Shown here in pieces: positions 13,001 through 26,100 of a stretch of 64,000 nucleotides of DNA. Below the pieces are notes generated by a model. That model did not search any database. It was not told the DNA's origin and saw only the letters and a program-made list of their open reading frames with translations. The stretch is from the NCBI GenBank assembly GCA_038501785.1, contig JBAMJR010000084.1, positions 1 through 64,000 of the forward strand. Reading direction: 5' to 3'. How positions within the stretch are numbered: position 1 is the stretch's first letter; every line of letters begins with the position of its first letter. Made by a program: the position numbers and the translations under genes. The stretch comes from Myoxocephalus aenaeus (Eukaryota > Chordata > Actinopteri > Perciformes > Cottidae).

Positions 13001-16000
13001 AAACTGAGGAGTGGTGTGAAGACAGAATTGAATTAGGTTTCGGGGCAACATTTTAAGACTTCGCTTGTAATAGCACTGCAATGTACCGGTGGCCCAACAA
13101 GCCACTAAATCGTGCAAGTGGTTCACAGTTAAACACCAGCGTAAAGACAGGAGGTGTAAGCTGCTCAAGCAAACACAAAAAGTGTTGTACAACAAGCAAT
13201 ATGGGCTATACAAAGCTGCACTAATCCTTAACGAATATAATACGACTAGTTTTAAGTAACTGAACAGCGAACACAGGCAGACTTAGGCCTGAATCCTGCT
13301 TAGCATACCCCCATCACCACGCAATGGTTACATATTGCAAGCTAAGTCCCTTTACAATTGACCAATGCATCTAGGGTTCACCGCACACTGACGCAAGACT
13401 GTCAGGTGGAACTCTAGACGGGGTTTACCAAGAAAAGGGTGATTAAATAAGACGTGCACTGGTGTGCACACAAGAAGTAACAGATGATAAAACAATAACA
13501 CGTTCTCACTCAGGAGGACTATTGCTCTTTGAAACCAGTTGGATTTAAGTTCTCCAATTGTATGTTCCCATTTACTTGTTATTGTTACTGTGTACTCAAT
13601 CGACTAGTCAAACTTGTTTGTGAGGCTGATACCAATGAGCAAGAATTTGGTGCATCAACTTTGACGTAACCATTAATTACTCAATTGTGGTTTCACTATA
13701 TATTGTGCAACTTAGAAACTGCTCTATACTTGTTGTTGTCCATGATACCAGACATGTCTGTTTGTCTGTCCAGACTGACATATCAACTATAGGATGGACT
13801 GTCATTTTACAACGATTTAATTTTTGCTCAGACATTCACTTTCCCCAGAGGATGAATCCTAATAACTTTAATGATCCATTGTAGTAAAAATGTCAATTTC
13901 TCTTAATATTTGCAAAACTAATGTCCTTCCTTTCCTCCTCGCTGTATTCACTGTTCAGTGCGAACAGTGTGCTGCAGGAATGAGTTCTAAAACCTGCAAG
14001 TTAGATTGCAGGTTTTAAGACCAAAAGCCAATGGGATTTTTACATTGGAATTTGGATTACTGGAATAAACTCTGTGACAAACGAGCATTTATGATATTTA
14101 CAAGTTTTGTTCGGCAAGATCATTTTCAGAAATGAAGCATTAATGCAAGTTGCTCTACGTAAAGCGCTAACAATAGGATTCCTATAGGGTTCCTATGATG
14201 ACGTTTCGTCGTCTCATTTAGTCAGTCACTCGTTAGCAACTGACATGTTTAAGCTTAAAAACACACGCGTGAAATATGAATCGACGTATTTTATGACGTA
14301 GAACAAAACGTTAGAATCTCTTAAACTAACCACAGACATTATTGCAGACATTTCACCAAAAACCAAAAACCCCCCAAAAAAAAAAAAAGACTTCATATGA
14401 AGGTGATGCTAACTTCTGGGATCAACAAAAACACCTCATCCCTGCATAAATAAGCAAATGTTAGCATGATAACGCTGGAATCTAAGATGGCAAACGTGGT
14501 AAACAGCATGTTAAAATGCTAGCACTAGCATTTGCCTTAAAGCAAGTACAGCTTGCATTACTATACACTCTAGTCTTGTGTGTTCATGTGTATAAACATT
14601 TTAATTGTATTATTACGGTGCCCATAATCATACGGCACATGCATATTACATACATATTTATGTTTAGTGTGTAACCCGAGAATGCTATGCTGCTTTCTAC
14701 AAGCATGCCTTGGGTATTTCAGCCTCTGTCCTCATCCCACTCTCTCCCCCCTCTCTGGCATCTGTCCTTCTTGAACACAGAACTCTTTGTCTGAGGAGAA
14801 AAAAGCACACTTTGTCATGTCCTACCTCTGCTCGGTCCAGGACTCTGATGAGCGAGCTACTGCATATGGATTCGCTGGCCTGACGTATAGCCTGAGGAGC
14901 CCTGTGCCCAATAACAATCCTGCTCCTTCCAGAGTGCACGCAATATCTCAACAATAAGTTTCACACACAAGCCTTTTGTCAAACCTGTTTGTCCCGTGGG
15001 GAGAAAGCTGAGCCTAATATCCTCCTGCTTTGAAGAAGTGTGGCGCAACCTTGTGTGTACGTTGCTCACATTACTCCCGTCTTTTTAGTTGACAAACAAC
15101 AAACACAAAGAGCTGCCTGTTCGACCAGATCAGCTTAGACTATATGCGATTTATGCGGTACTGGAACGGAGCGAGCTCCTCGGGCGCTCTGCCACCACCA
15201 ACATTCACTTTATTCAATGTTCAATGTTTTTCTCAAACACACAGCACAGGGGGACGACGTTTATTGCCTCAAGGTGCTGTGATATCATAGATACAGGATG
15301 AGCGTAAACCAGATCCAATTGTGACCTGGCAGCAGTTGGTGGATCACTGCTGAGGCCTGAAGCAAAAGCACCTGGAGTAGTAGATGTCAAGCCAGAACTG
15401 TATAACACAGCTGGAATGAGGGGCGTAAGCTTTCTCTTATAAAAGCAAGATGGCTCTTGGCAGGATGAAGCCTGATTCATGAGAGCAGCTCAGATAACCC
15501 AACCCAGATGATTTACACACACTCAGACCGCAAAACAAGTACGACGTCGGACTATTTTTTAATAAGAAATTTAATAAGCTATATTTCTTCCGCCGCCGCT
15601 GCTGCTCAAGATTTCTACCCACGCTGACTAACTGCTTGAGAAATCTCAGCGTGTCTCTGGATGAGTGACTCTGCTAAATGAATTAGACTCATGCTGATGA
15701 GAATGTGCTCCTAAATCTGCCGAGCCGCCCTGCTTTCCACTCCCTTCCCTCCCAAACACGCGTGCAGGCGTTCTCCAGGGGTCGTTGAGGGTGACACAAG
15801 GTCTTCGGGGATGGCCGGAGACGACAGGAAGGGGTGAATGGTAACGAGGAGAAATGCTGCTACAGCCACACGGCAGGCGGCAGCTGTTAGGTAGACAGTC
15901 CTTCACTGAGAGGTCACAGATTGAGTTTGATGAGATGGCGTTTTCCATCTCCAGCCAGGCGACCTGCATGGTTATTGTTGAGCGACACGATGAACTCCTA

Positions 16001-19000
16001 CTCGCGTTCACTGACTGTGATCCTTCTTCTGAGATATATATATACACGATGAGCTGTGTGAGAGACCCATCTGTCTGATCATATGCTCAGAATCTGGTTT
16101 ATCACTATCAATGTGAGAAAATGTTCTCTTTGAAATTATGGAGCCAGGCGTACGCCCACTGCTGTTTGACTCACCCATTGGTATTAGTGTGTCAGTAGAG
16201 CAGAGGACAGAAAGAGGGAGACAAAGAGGGAGAGAGTAACATAAACTGAAACATATCAGAAGACAGGAATAGCTAGAACAAAAGGATGATGCACCCAAAC
16301 CGTAGCAAACATCTTCATCATCATCATCATCATCATCATGTCCAGCAACAGGATCTACAGGGAGGCCCCCCTCACACCTCAGCCCTGTTTGAGCCCCCTG
16401 TCCCCCACGCTGCCCTACATAGCAAACAGCGTCTGTCCAACACCATGACCCATTTAATACGCTCTGACCGACCTCGCTAGACAGCGCACCATAAAGATCC
16501 AACTGCATTAGCCTCAATCTTAGCCCAACAAGGGAGAGCTGAGTGCCCTTCTGCCTGGTAAATCCATCCAAATCTTAGCAACAGATCTAAAGGGGGGAGT
16601 AGTCAAAAGATAAACTGCAGATGCTGCTTATCTTGCACTGCAGTGTGCTCTCCCTTGGATCAATGGTTCCATGTTTTATGCAAAAACAGCCCTTACACTC
16701 ATCTGCCCACTGCGGTATTAGTGGAATAAATATTGGCTCAGATTAGCATAAACTGAGCCTGTTTCTTGCTAAACTCGCTGTCCCTCCCTATTAAATGGAG
16801 GCGTTATTAACAGCGCATACATTTTCTTATGCAAACAGGAAGACATTGTCCCTGTTATGAGGAAGTCATGTTTGCAAGAGCTCACAATCGCAGCTGTAAT
16901 CTGGTGAAACCATGAGCTCACATCATCAGTCATGCAGGCATTCAAACAAGTGAAACTACGAAAACAGGTGTCTGCAGAGATCTGAGGAGGTTTCTTACAA
17001 AATGATGAGGCTGTGATGTGCTGTGCAAAGAGTGGCGCTTATTCTCTCATTGCCCCCGTGCACCCCAAATACACACACACACACACACGCACACGCACAC
17101 ACGCACGCACACACACCAATAGAGCTGGCACACTCATTGAGATGGAACAAAACCGTCCCTTCAGCAGAGAACAGAGCCACAGAGGGGAAGAAGCCTGCGG
17201 TGCTTATTGGTATTCCCTCCAGCTGATCCTCATGGCTACAGACACTTTCCCACTCAGAGCTCACACAGGGAAACGGGAAGAAAACCAGAGAGGGAGAGCA
17301 ACAGGGAGCACATCTTTGATTGTAGTCTGAAAGCTGACCCAACTTCACCTCCTCCTCCTCCTCCTCCTCCTCCGCATCCCACAGCTGCCTTTGCGGCAAA
17401 ACTTTGATTGCAAAACCTCTCTTTAGAGGCCAAACAGTCTGCCTCCTCAAAATAACCGCGGAAATAAAAGTAGGAGTCTTGAGTTTCCTGAATGACTAAT
17501 CCCCGTGAATTCAGTGGAGAGAATTTCTGAAGACGTAATTCGCTATTATCTCATAGACAAGCTGGTCCCGGACTAGATCAATAGCCCATTAACACTCCCA
17601 GCGTCTGCTTGCCCCCGTGGACTGGGAAAGTATTGAATGGGATTCAATTAAGATAAATATGCAGCTATAGTCAATGCACTCATTCAAAGTGAGGGAGTGA
17701 ATAGATCCAATGACGTAGCAGGTTGGGGAAGAGTCAAGCAGCTCATTAGCCAAGAAAAACACAAGAGACCTTAAAAAAAGGAGAGAACAAAAAAAAGGGA
17801 CAATATTTGCCAAATCATTCACAACATAGCATATTAAAAAGTTAATATTCATACTGATGCGTTAGCTGATTTGTGTGTGCCTTTTGTCTGGTGACACTAA
17901 TCTTAGAGAACCACTACAGGTGGAGGAAAGACTGAGAAAGAGCACACAAATAACGACAGAGCCACTGTCCAGTGAGGGTTAAAGACTCAAACTCAAACTG
18001 AGGTGTTGCATCATCTTTGGCCTCTAACCCACTATATCTGCCGCACAATGGCTTTTTTGAGGAACAAAACTGGAATGTCATTCACAGGAAACAAAAGAAG
18101 GAAAAGCATAATCACACAGCCCAGTGGTAATAAACGAGCCAAACCGTCAGTTATGCTGTTCCATTATGTTGTTTTGGTGGTTTCAGGGATTGTTTACTTG
18201 AATTAGTTGTGTGTGTGAATCTCTCAAGCTCTACTCCAGAGGACATATTGTATTAACAAGCTAAACAGGCTGAAGAAAAGCTGCCTGAGCTCCCTTTCCC
18301 TTTGAAGGCAGGTGACTGGAGGCTCATGCATATACTGAGAAGAGAAACAACCTGCTGCACGATACCTGGCGGACTTTCTGGTTGCACAAGACTTGCGCTT
18401 GACGGAGCATTCCTCTCCTCTGTGTCACTGTTCCTGAAAGCACCTGTCTTTAAATGCATTTGAGGGGATTTTTCTGAGCATCATTCATTAGCAATGCCAA
18501 GTGGTTTGATGGTTTTCCCCCAAAACCTGTTGATGTAGTGCTGAATGTGTTTTGAAGGTTGTTTTCTAAGTCCATGGTTGTCTTCTGTACACTGTACATA
18601 TTTGAAAGCACTTCCAGGCAACTTTGTGATGAAATAAAATGTAGTGACTTGACTACATTTATGTGTAAAGACATGAAATTAGGTCAGGAGTTTTTTTTTA
18701 TGTGATTTCAAGCCCCTCTTTGCAGCCGGCTCTGAATTAATGTTGACAAAACATAAGCACTATTCATATACTTCACTCAATACAGACTTAATATACAAGT
18801 ATCATGGTGTGATAAGTGTAAGAATCTGTGTCGTAAAGATTATGTGATCGCTGTAATAACACTGTTATATTTTCAATTGTGTTATATTTCAGAGAAGATC
18901 CTTCTTCATCTGCTCAGATACAAAATATCCTAAATGTCCGGATGTAAAACCTGGTTAACGTGAGCCACCACTATAAGGTGGGGTCAGCTTTAATTTGTAT

Positions 19001-20095
19001 TCTTGAAAAACAAGGTCAGGCATTGAGTCATTGAGTAGCCACAACAACAGACACAGAAACAACACAAAACAACTGCAATAAGTACCTTGGCTTCATTGTA
19101 ATCGAATGTATTGCACTGGAAGTGAAAAGCTTTGTCCATCATATTTAGTTGAAGGAGAAATTCTTAAAAGAAACACCTGCAGAGCAATACATCACCACCA
19201 TAAATAAATTAGTTACCATATGGATGAATTAACGTCCATAAAAAAATCACCAGTTTCAGTTTAAAACAGAACAGGTATTCGTTACAGGACTGGGTTACTG
19301 TACTTGGTCATTCTGGTACTTCAACAGCCCAACAATGCCTGCAGATTTTAATTAGAACTGAACTGGACTTGTTTGCTCTGGTCAGCCATTGTACTTGTTG
19401 CCGGTTGGCCTACTTGCTATGCTGAGGAACTGAACTGTTCATACCATACATGTTCACGGTGCTACCATGTTGTAACATAACCATTACCACCAACACTCTT
19501 CTGTGTAACTCGTAAACATTATATTGATTAATCAGTCAATTGGCAGAACATCATTGTATCATCATAATTCACTTATTTGAGTATGTTTAAGGGCAGACTG
19601 CATGTTTCTTGAACTGGACATCATTGCCTTGGGCTTTGGGACTTGTGGTGGGTTTTTTCACCATCTTATGAGATTTCATATAACAATGAATCGAACAACC
19701 AACATAATTTGATTAGTCGATATGTGAAATAATCGTTCATGTCGATCCCAATGGCCGCACAGAACGAGTATTGTCCCGTTTGGATATACCGTGAAATATG
19801 TGAACGATCCCATTTTGTACCCATTAATAAATGCTGCTTTGCTGCGCTGTGTACTTGAACGCAACACCGGGCTACAGGCTCTTTGTCTCGGGGAGATGTG
19901 CAGCTTTTAAACGGCGCAGCTGTTGGTTTCACAAACGGAGATCACAACAATGTGGCGCCGGCCGGTACAGTAAGGGAGCCTGGCTTTGTGACACGCCGAT
20001 GCTGTAAAATACACTCACATGATACTCACCATCCGGCTGCTGAGGTATTTCTCCACTTCGGATAAACTTCGCACGGACACGTTGGCGCTGGGCAT
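10098..20095 (-). CDS. tmcc3: Transmembrane and coiled-coil domain protein 3 (TMCC3)
   Basis: TMCC proteins are endoplasmic-reticulum membrane proteins with long coiled coils. TMCC3 is reported to act at ER network junctions. The four coding exons sum to 1,476 bp (491 aa; human TMCC3 about 477), and all junctions keep frame. Residues about 75-140 form the first conserved coiled coil (QQKILKVTEQLKIEQTARDE). A 'REFANLIRNKFGSADNIAHL' block follows near 200. A second coiled coil spans about 305-420 and ends in a Gln run. Two membrane segments lie at about 426-446 (INIMLAIITVILVCVSTAAK) and 458-476. 'KCINIMLAI' and 'FWKNWD' favour TMCC3 over TMCC1/2. Exons (minus): 20095-20030, 11782-10815, 10710-10575, 10403-10098. 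The start is the ATG at 20095 (MPSANVSVRSL...), followed by a strong GTGAGT donor. This N-terminus differs from the human one I recall, so alternative first exons are possible. Confidence 0.93.
11893..12230 (+). mobile_element. LINE-derived dispersed repeat fragment
   Basis: 'ctttcggctgttcccgtaat' at one side, then 'gagtacccggaggaaacaca', 'gcacacaggttgggcatcaa' and 'accttcttgctgcggg'. These are signature words of very common fish LINE/SINE fragments. Lies in tmcc3 intron 1. Confidence 0.6.
12240..13830. other. tmcc3 intron 1, left part
   Basis: AT-rich intron sequence. No additional exon is supported and no recognisable element was seen. Confidence 0.5.
13830..14570 (+). repeat. Interrupted dispersed fish repeat
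   Basis: 'ccccagaggatgaatcctaa' begins at about 13,850, and the matching distal half ('caaatgttagcatgataacg', 'ctaagatggcaaacgtggta') is at 14,455-14,535. About 500 bp of unrelated sequence separates the halves, suggesting insertion into an older copy of the family seen at 4.3 kb and 52.3 kb. Confidence 0.5.
13989..14016. repeat. Perfect 11-bp stem, 6-nt loop hairpin
   Basis: AAAACCTGCAA, loop GTTAGA, then TTGCAGGTTTT. Found inside the interrupted dispersed repeat in tmcc3 intron 1. Confidence 0.8.
14570..16300. other. tmcc3 intron 1, middle part
   Basis: Contains GC-balanced stretches at about 14,690-15,070 and 15,640-16,000 with minus-strand open frames, but no in-frame ATG-plus-donor exon that I can defend. 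Could hold regulatory sequence or an alternative first exon of tmcc3. Confidence 0.3.
16620..17000. promoter_or_regulatory. Candidate conserved non-coding block, tmcc3 intron 1
   Basis: Non-repetitive, base-balanced and rich in transcription-factor-like words: TTATGCAAAC (POU/octamer-like), TATGCAAAAAC, TTAATGG/ATTAAC. No coding potential. This is inference from texture only; there is no alignment behind it. Confidence 0.25.
17346..17374. repeat. (CTC)n microsatellite
   Basis: Nine CTC/CCT units in tmcc3 intron 1. Confidence 0.9.
17460..17720. promoter_or_regulatory. Candidate conserved non-coding block, tmcc3 intron 1
   Basis: Low-repeat, balanced sequence with 'gaatgactaatcc', 'acgtaattcgctattatctc' and 'attcaattaagataaatatg'. 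It resembles developmental enhancers in texture. No coding signal. Confidence 0.22.
17880..19990. other. tmcc3 intron 1, right part
   Basis: AT-rich intron sequence. No exon, RNA gene or recognisable repeat was seen. Confidence 0.4.
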
Positions 20096-20350
20096 AATAA
20101 TCCCGTGTTTGGTGGTCAGTTAGGAGCAGATGGTTCTTCAATTCAACATCGCGACTAGTTCACAATGTACGCCTAATCTTGTTTCCATGTTGAGCCCCTT
20201 CTCTCTATCTCTATCTCTCTCGCTCTCTCCCTCACACACACACTGGGACTGCCCTCTTCAACATATGTGTGAACCCAAACTCCGCCCACTTCTCTCTGCA
20301 GGGTGGCTGCGCGACGCGGGGTAACACACGTGCTTCTCACTGTTAGCTAA
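20096..20350 (-). promoter_or_regulatory. tmcc3 5' UTR / promoter region
   Basis: Lies immediately upstream of the tmcc3 start ATG on the minus strand. Contains a CT/CTAT-rich tract at about 20,203-20,235 and a GC-rich patch (gcgacgcgggg) near 20,310. There is no clear TATA box. The transcription start is not resolved. Confidence 0.4.
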
Positions 20351-22470
20351 AAAAAATTATATAAAAAAAAAAAAACAGCCTCATGACTAGTATCTGGGTG
20401 TGTTTGGGACCAAGAGGAGTTTAACGACATTCCCACAATGTCCTAAATGTGTGTTGTTGTTGTTTTTTTTTACTTTAAGGCGTGTTATAATACATTACTT
20501 TCTAATAAATAGAGTTCATTTTTGTGGGAGTGAACACTTCATCAAAGAAAAAAAGTCTGTTGCAATACTGTATAAGATGCAGGCCATTTTACAAGTTAAC
20601 TCACCAGCGGTACTTTTTAAAAAAAAGTCAAAACTGAAAAATGACATTAGAGTCAGCAGCATTTTGATGTAGCTGGTTAACTACACTGTGAGGTGCTTTA
20701 CATTACAATATGTTCATTGTGGATTATATGTTCTGCATGTGAAATCTAATTCCTCGCTGTCAAACATATGTACAATAGTTCCCTCATGCGGTTAAGTAGA
20801 ATTGAAGTAAATAAGTGTTATTATATGGAAATGCCCACGTTAATGTGTGGGCATATCAACTTGTTGCTTATCACACTCCAGCGTATTTATGCCGTAGAGA
20901 GAGTTGTCATAAGCTTCAGCCTACACATTTTCACTATATTGAGAAATGTTGTGTTAGTGTGTGGTATATTCAGCAGTGTTATTTTACTGGAAATGTTTTT
21001 TGTTTTTTTTGTTGGTTAATTACTCACAATGTCTTTACTTTATTGGAATTATGATAATCACCTATAACAATGGACTCAGCCGAGATGTTGTTTGCTAGTG
21101 TTTTTAATTAATCTTTAGAAATTAATAATATATTATGAAAGATTGAATTCAACATAGGAGACACCATGTTTTGCCCCACTTTCCCCAAAGCCCCAAGAGG
21201 CCATGGGGACAGTCCAACTGGCCGTCTCACTCACATTCATTCAGCTTGGAATGAGCTAATCCACCTATAGCTTGGAACACAAAAGCCCATGTTGCATCAC
21301 AAATCGCTTAACCCTTCCAAGTGTTTGCTTTTGTGGTTGCAAATTATCCAGGCTGACCTCTTATGTGTATGTACAGAACGTACAGTGAGTGCTCCAGACG
21401 CTCACATGCCTGTGGTTCAAAGACGGTGAGTCAGGTGATGAAGTGATGCGTTCGGGCTGTGGAGCTTCTAAGAATGCCAGCAGACAATATCAATCATCAA
21501 GTTGCAATGGTCCTATCAGTGCCTTTAATTAGCCAGACACATCCTCCGGGCAACTACAGCATACCGGTCCATATCCGCAGAGCACTAATGGAAAAATTGA
21601 TGCACCAATAACACACTGACAGTTTAGTCCTTTGCACAGTAGCCTGCGACATCTCCCACCTTCATGTCACTTGACACACAAAACCCAACAACATCACTGG
21701 GGTAGGATATAGATTTTGCATTATTAATTCAGAGGGAACATGTAAACAGACTGATTTGTTTACAGAAACAAGGGCAAGTTCCAAGACGTTACAGTTTTCT
21801 AACACGTTTATTTAAACTCAGAGACTCGTCAAGTCTGGAACAAAGAGCTATTGCAGGTTATCTCTCCAAAGTTTGTCCAGATAACTTCGAGACAACCCAA
21901 ACATGGGCGGATTAACACCTGCGAGCCAACAGTCAAATAGTGGATTAACACAGTTGAGGAGACATGTTTAAAATACTCCAGCGCTCAGCCCAAAATCAAG
22001 TGTTTGTGTCTATAGGGTCTGATTTACTGGAACCAGTATACTTAAAACCTACTCTCTTGAGGGGGATTTTGATTAACAAAGGTCAAAGGTTGATTGGCTT
22101 GGTATAATTGTTAACTAAAGAATGTTTAACGCTTTTAATAGTTTAAATACGCCATTATCTGTCTCTGTCCGAGAGCTTAACAAACGGGTGCCTGGCATTG
22201 TATTTACAGGATTGTTGCAGCAATGACATGCAAAAACACTATGTGCCACTGCTATAAAATACATCTCACACACAGAAAGCCTATTATAATGCAAACTGTT
22301 GACCTCCAAATTGATCCCAACATGACTGGAGATGGGTTCTTATTTTTGGGATATATTATAGCCCTCTACTGTGGAGAGACAGTTATCAGGAGTCAGCTCT
22401 ATCTATCTATCCTACTTATATACATCAAACATAGCTCAATTGTGTGAATAATAAAGAAACAAGGTTGAAA
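20350..22470. other. Intergenic tmcc3-nr2c1
   Basis: About 2.1 kb between the tmcc3 promoter and the nr2c1 3' end. No ndufa12 exon is recognisable, although NDUFA12 lies here in human. 21,180-21,660 is base-balanced and repeat-free and could be a regulatory block. The rest is AT-rich. Confidence 0.45.
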
Positions 22471-22476
22471 GTTGTT

Positions 22477-22488
22477 TTTATTTTTATT
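22477..22488 (-). terminator. nr2c1 poly(A) signals
   Basis: Two adjacent AATAAA signals on the minus strand (TTTATT at 22477-22482 and 22483-22488), about 710 bp after the nr2c1 stop codon. They would define a 3' UTR of roughly 0.72 kb. Confidence 0.55.
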
Positions 22489-23197
22489 TTCAAATTAGGA
22501 TACCATTTTCCATCCAGACTAATTTGTCCAAAAGATGGAATTCACAAATTACCAAGTGCTGCCCATTTTAGCCATCTTGGTGCATTCTATATACACAAAT
22601 ATATATATACACAATGACTTCAAGCTGTCAAATATTTGTCAAGTGATGCTGCCTGATCCTTTGGATTAGCAAACAAATAAGAAATAAAAGGTTATAACCT
22701 TTTGCGATAAAGACATCTCACAAATAGATTCACATTATGACATTTTTTTTCTCATAATTATTCGAAAATAAAAATAAAGCATGACCTTGCAGGAAAGCAG
22801 TGAAAAACAAACCACCCTGATTCCTTCAAAGTGGAAACACAATCTGCTGACAAAAGAAGAGTCTTGGAGGCGATGAAGCATAAAATACTATGTACAATAA
22901 AAAGCGCAGTCTACTATGCAGGTTTCAGGGGTTCATTCCTGAATGGGAAGATACTGGCAGGCTCCCTGGCCACTGGAGTTGATTTGTGGTTGTCCTCTTC
23001 TTGGGTTGCGCTCTACCGACTGGTGACTGAGGAGCCAGAGGGAGGAGCCAGGTACGAGTGTAAATAGAATTCCCATTGGATGCCGTGTCATAATTACAGT
23101 ATGTTGTGACCACTTAGTGATCGCTCTGCGGAGCACTCCGATTGGCTGGCTGTCCAGTTTTAACAGTCCAAAGTTGCAATTACAATGGCACAGCGTG

Positions 23198-26100
23198 TCA
23201 GACCCCAGAGACGGCCTGGCTATTATAATCAGTGGACTCCATTTTCAGGATGTAAGGGATGATGCTGTCAATCTGCACATTGCCGATGAGCCCAGCGAAA
23301 AACAGCTCCTCTGTGACAGCTGCACTTATCAGCCTGAGGGCAGGAAGACGCAGCAACAGCTTGGATAACCTGAGAGCAATGAGGGGGGGAAATGAGATGT
23401 CAAATTTAATGTGAACTCTATCACAGCGATATGATCACAAATCTGTCCTGCCAAATATAGAGCCGTACTGTATTGGTACGCCATCACCTTTCTGTCAATG
23501 AGGAGGCATTATGTACTACAAAGCTAAAGCCTACTGACCGATAGGAGTCTTCTGGGTAGGACGTGGTCACGTAGTCTTGCAGCTCCATGTAGGCCTTCTC
23601 CTGAAACCGCTCTATCTGTGGTGTGTTATCGATGCCTGGGTGATCTTGTACAAAAACACATGCAAAGTCAGATAAGAGTCAAAGTATATTTGGCCCTATG
23701 TACAGGATTTTCAACTCAGGATTCAGCCTCAACAGGAGGAAAAGAACTTAAAAATGTACATTTAATTTAGTAAACTGGCAGTTGTCTACGCACCAGGACT
23801 GAAGAGAACGATGGCTTTGAGGTAGGCATATTCATAAGAGTCTGGGGACAGGTTGGTCATGCTGTTACAGAACTCCTGCATTCTCCAGATGTGCTCCATT
23901 ACTAGTTTTACCCGATCTGGGGACAGCTTATCTGTGGGAGAAAAAATAAATTAAAAAAGAGGAGTCATGGATGTAATGGGTAGAGCATCAGTTTACTTTT
24001 TTGCAAAGTCGAGACAGATTGTGCCACAAAAGTAAACATGACAGATCTCACGGTCTGTAAATGGTTGTACATGAACATCGTTTGTGCTTCTGTAATTGTA
24101 TTCAACAGCAGAGTGCTCCTACCTTCTTGCAAGCTGGTCTGCAGATGATTGATAATGGCACTTAGGATGGTACCAACATTCATGACGTTGGAGCACTGTG
24201 CCAGACCCAGGGCGAACAGCTCATTCCAGCAGGCTTTCATTAAGTTAATGTCATTGTCTTGACCACTGTGAAAATAAAGTGAAAGTTACATTTTGCTCCA
24301 GAGAACTGTGTGGCCGTTTTAGGGAATGCTCGTTCAATTGTCAATTTATAAATGACATGTTATGATAAATTCCAATGCCATTATTTAAAAGGTTTTTGAT
24401 GAAACAATGAAAAATCCTGTGACAAAAGCTTACCCAAGGGTCTGAAAGGCAGGAATGGAGCGTGCCCAGTGCATAGAGAGAAAAAGTAGCCTGGAAGCCG
24501 ACTCACAGATGTAGTTGACATTGAGGTACTCTGGCACAGGCAAAGGCATCATAAGCTGAAGGAACAAATTGTAGCGGAAATGAAGAATGCATGACTGCAG
24601 AGTTTTAAATGTGTAATTCAGTCAAACCTAAGCAAGGGTTTGGGGCTCTGTTAGACTTTATCCTGAGTGGAGAAGTCAGTGGCTGTGCTCTTACCTTGAA
24701 AGGGATATGACTGTCAGAGAGTATAGGTCCCTCCAACTCCACCACAGGACCGGACTGGTCCCCCGACATCAGCTGCATTGTGGCCTCTAAGGAATCTCCC
24801 GCTGGGCCATCACCAGGGTGCAGGACTTTGGCCAGGGTGTCAAAAGCTCTAATTGTACACAAAATATGAAAACAAAAAGTTAACATTAAAAGATCCACAT
24901 TTTGTGTTTGTCATCTAATATAATGGAGCTTACACAGAAACAGGACAAATATGACATGACTCAAAGCAGCACTATAGTGCACCCTTGACATACGGTTAAT
25001 TTTTTGATCGACTGTGGTTGAATCTAATTAAGTCCTTAAGAGTGGAGTCAGAAACCACATGGCCCTGCAGGAAATTCTATTAAAGGTTTGTGACAGAAAA
25101 AGAAAAGAAAAAAACAGCCCCTGGGTTTCTTTCTAGTGCCAATGTCAATCTCTAGTATATGTATCAACTTATTCAAAAGCAACTACTGGTTAGTATCAAA
25201 GTCTCTTGATTCTTTATGACATCTCCCTCACCGAGTGATATCACTTGCACTTTGCTCATCTCCTTGGATGTCTGTCATCGAGCTGTCCCCGTTGCTAAGC
25301 GTTTCATCTCCCATCAGGTCATTGCCGCAGTCAATCGCCTCCCTGGCCTTGTTGAGGTGGGCGAGGGACGTCACTACATTTGCCAGAGTGCCGAGGTCAC
25401 CATGAGATGGGTCCATCTGCTGAACGGGTAGCAGTCATTAAGAAGTCAGTTTTTTTGCACTGCTCTGTCTGGAGTTGACAAAACATTTGTGCTCATCACT
25501 GAACTATTTCAGGAAAGAATAACAAACAATATGAGGGACACATGCACCTTTAATGAACAAGCAATTATTCCTTTCTTAATTATAAGTTACAAAGCTGATG
25601 TATTTAAAAAAAATCCAATATGATCAGGGGTTGTATTATTGAAGAACGGCTAGGTAGGATTTCAGTAAAAATGTAATTCTGCTGCATCAGCGTTACCTTG
25701 TCAGGGGATACCGGAATCAAGATGGTGTTTTCCATCTTAGTGAAGGGTTGTTGGATGTTGAGCAACATGCTTGAGTCAAGCAAACTTGTAGACCTGAATG
25801 TAGACAATTAACATTTGTACATTGCATTATGTAATATAGAACCATGCAAAGTGATTAAGTCATTACTCAAACTCTTGTCAGTATATTAGTCACACATGTA
25901 CAATCTAATTGAATTAAATCCAACAAAACCTATTTCTTCCATTTTAATCTTACACTGGTCAGAAAAAGACACAAATGTTTTAGAGAGGATGATGTTGTAT
26001 TGGACTATATTATGTTGAGGTGTTTCTAGTTTCCATGAAGTGAAAAAAAGAAAGAATAAGAAACAAGTTTCAATATGATGCAGTCCAATAGAACACCATA

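Noticed and set aside
14697..14954. Possible alternative tmcc3 first exon ending RVLDRAE then GTAGGA
   Set aside because: It would splice in frame (phase 0) to the main exon, but no in-frame ATG was found upstream and it does not resemble a TMCC3 N-terminus.
16008..16571. 187-codon minus-strand open frame including MGESNSSGRTPGS
   Set aside because: Contains an Asp run from an ATC microsatellite, has no splice context and matches no family I know. Most likely chance within tmcc3 intron 1.
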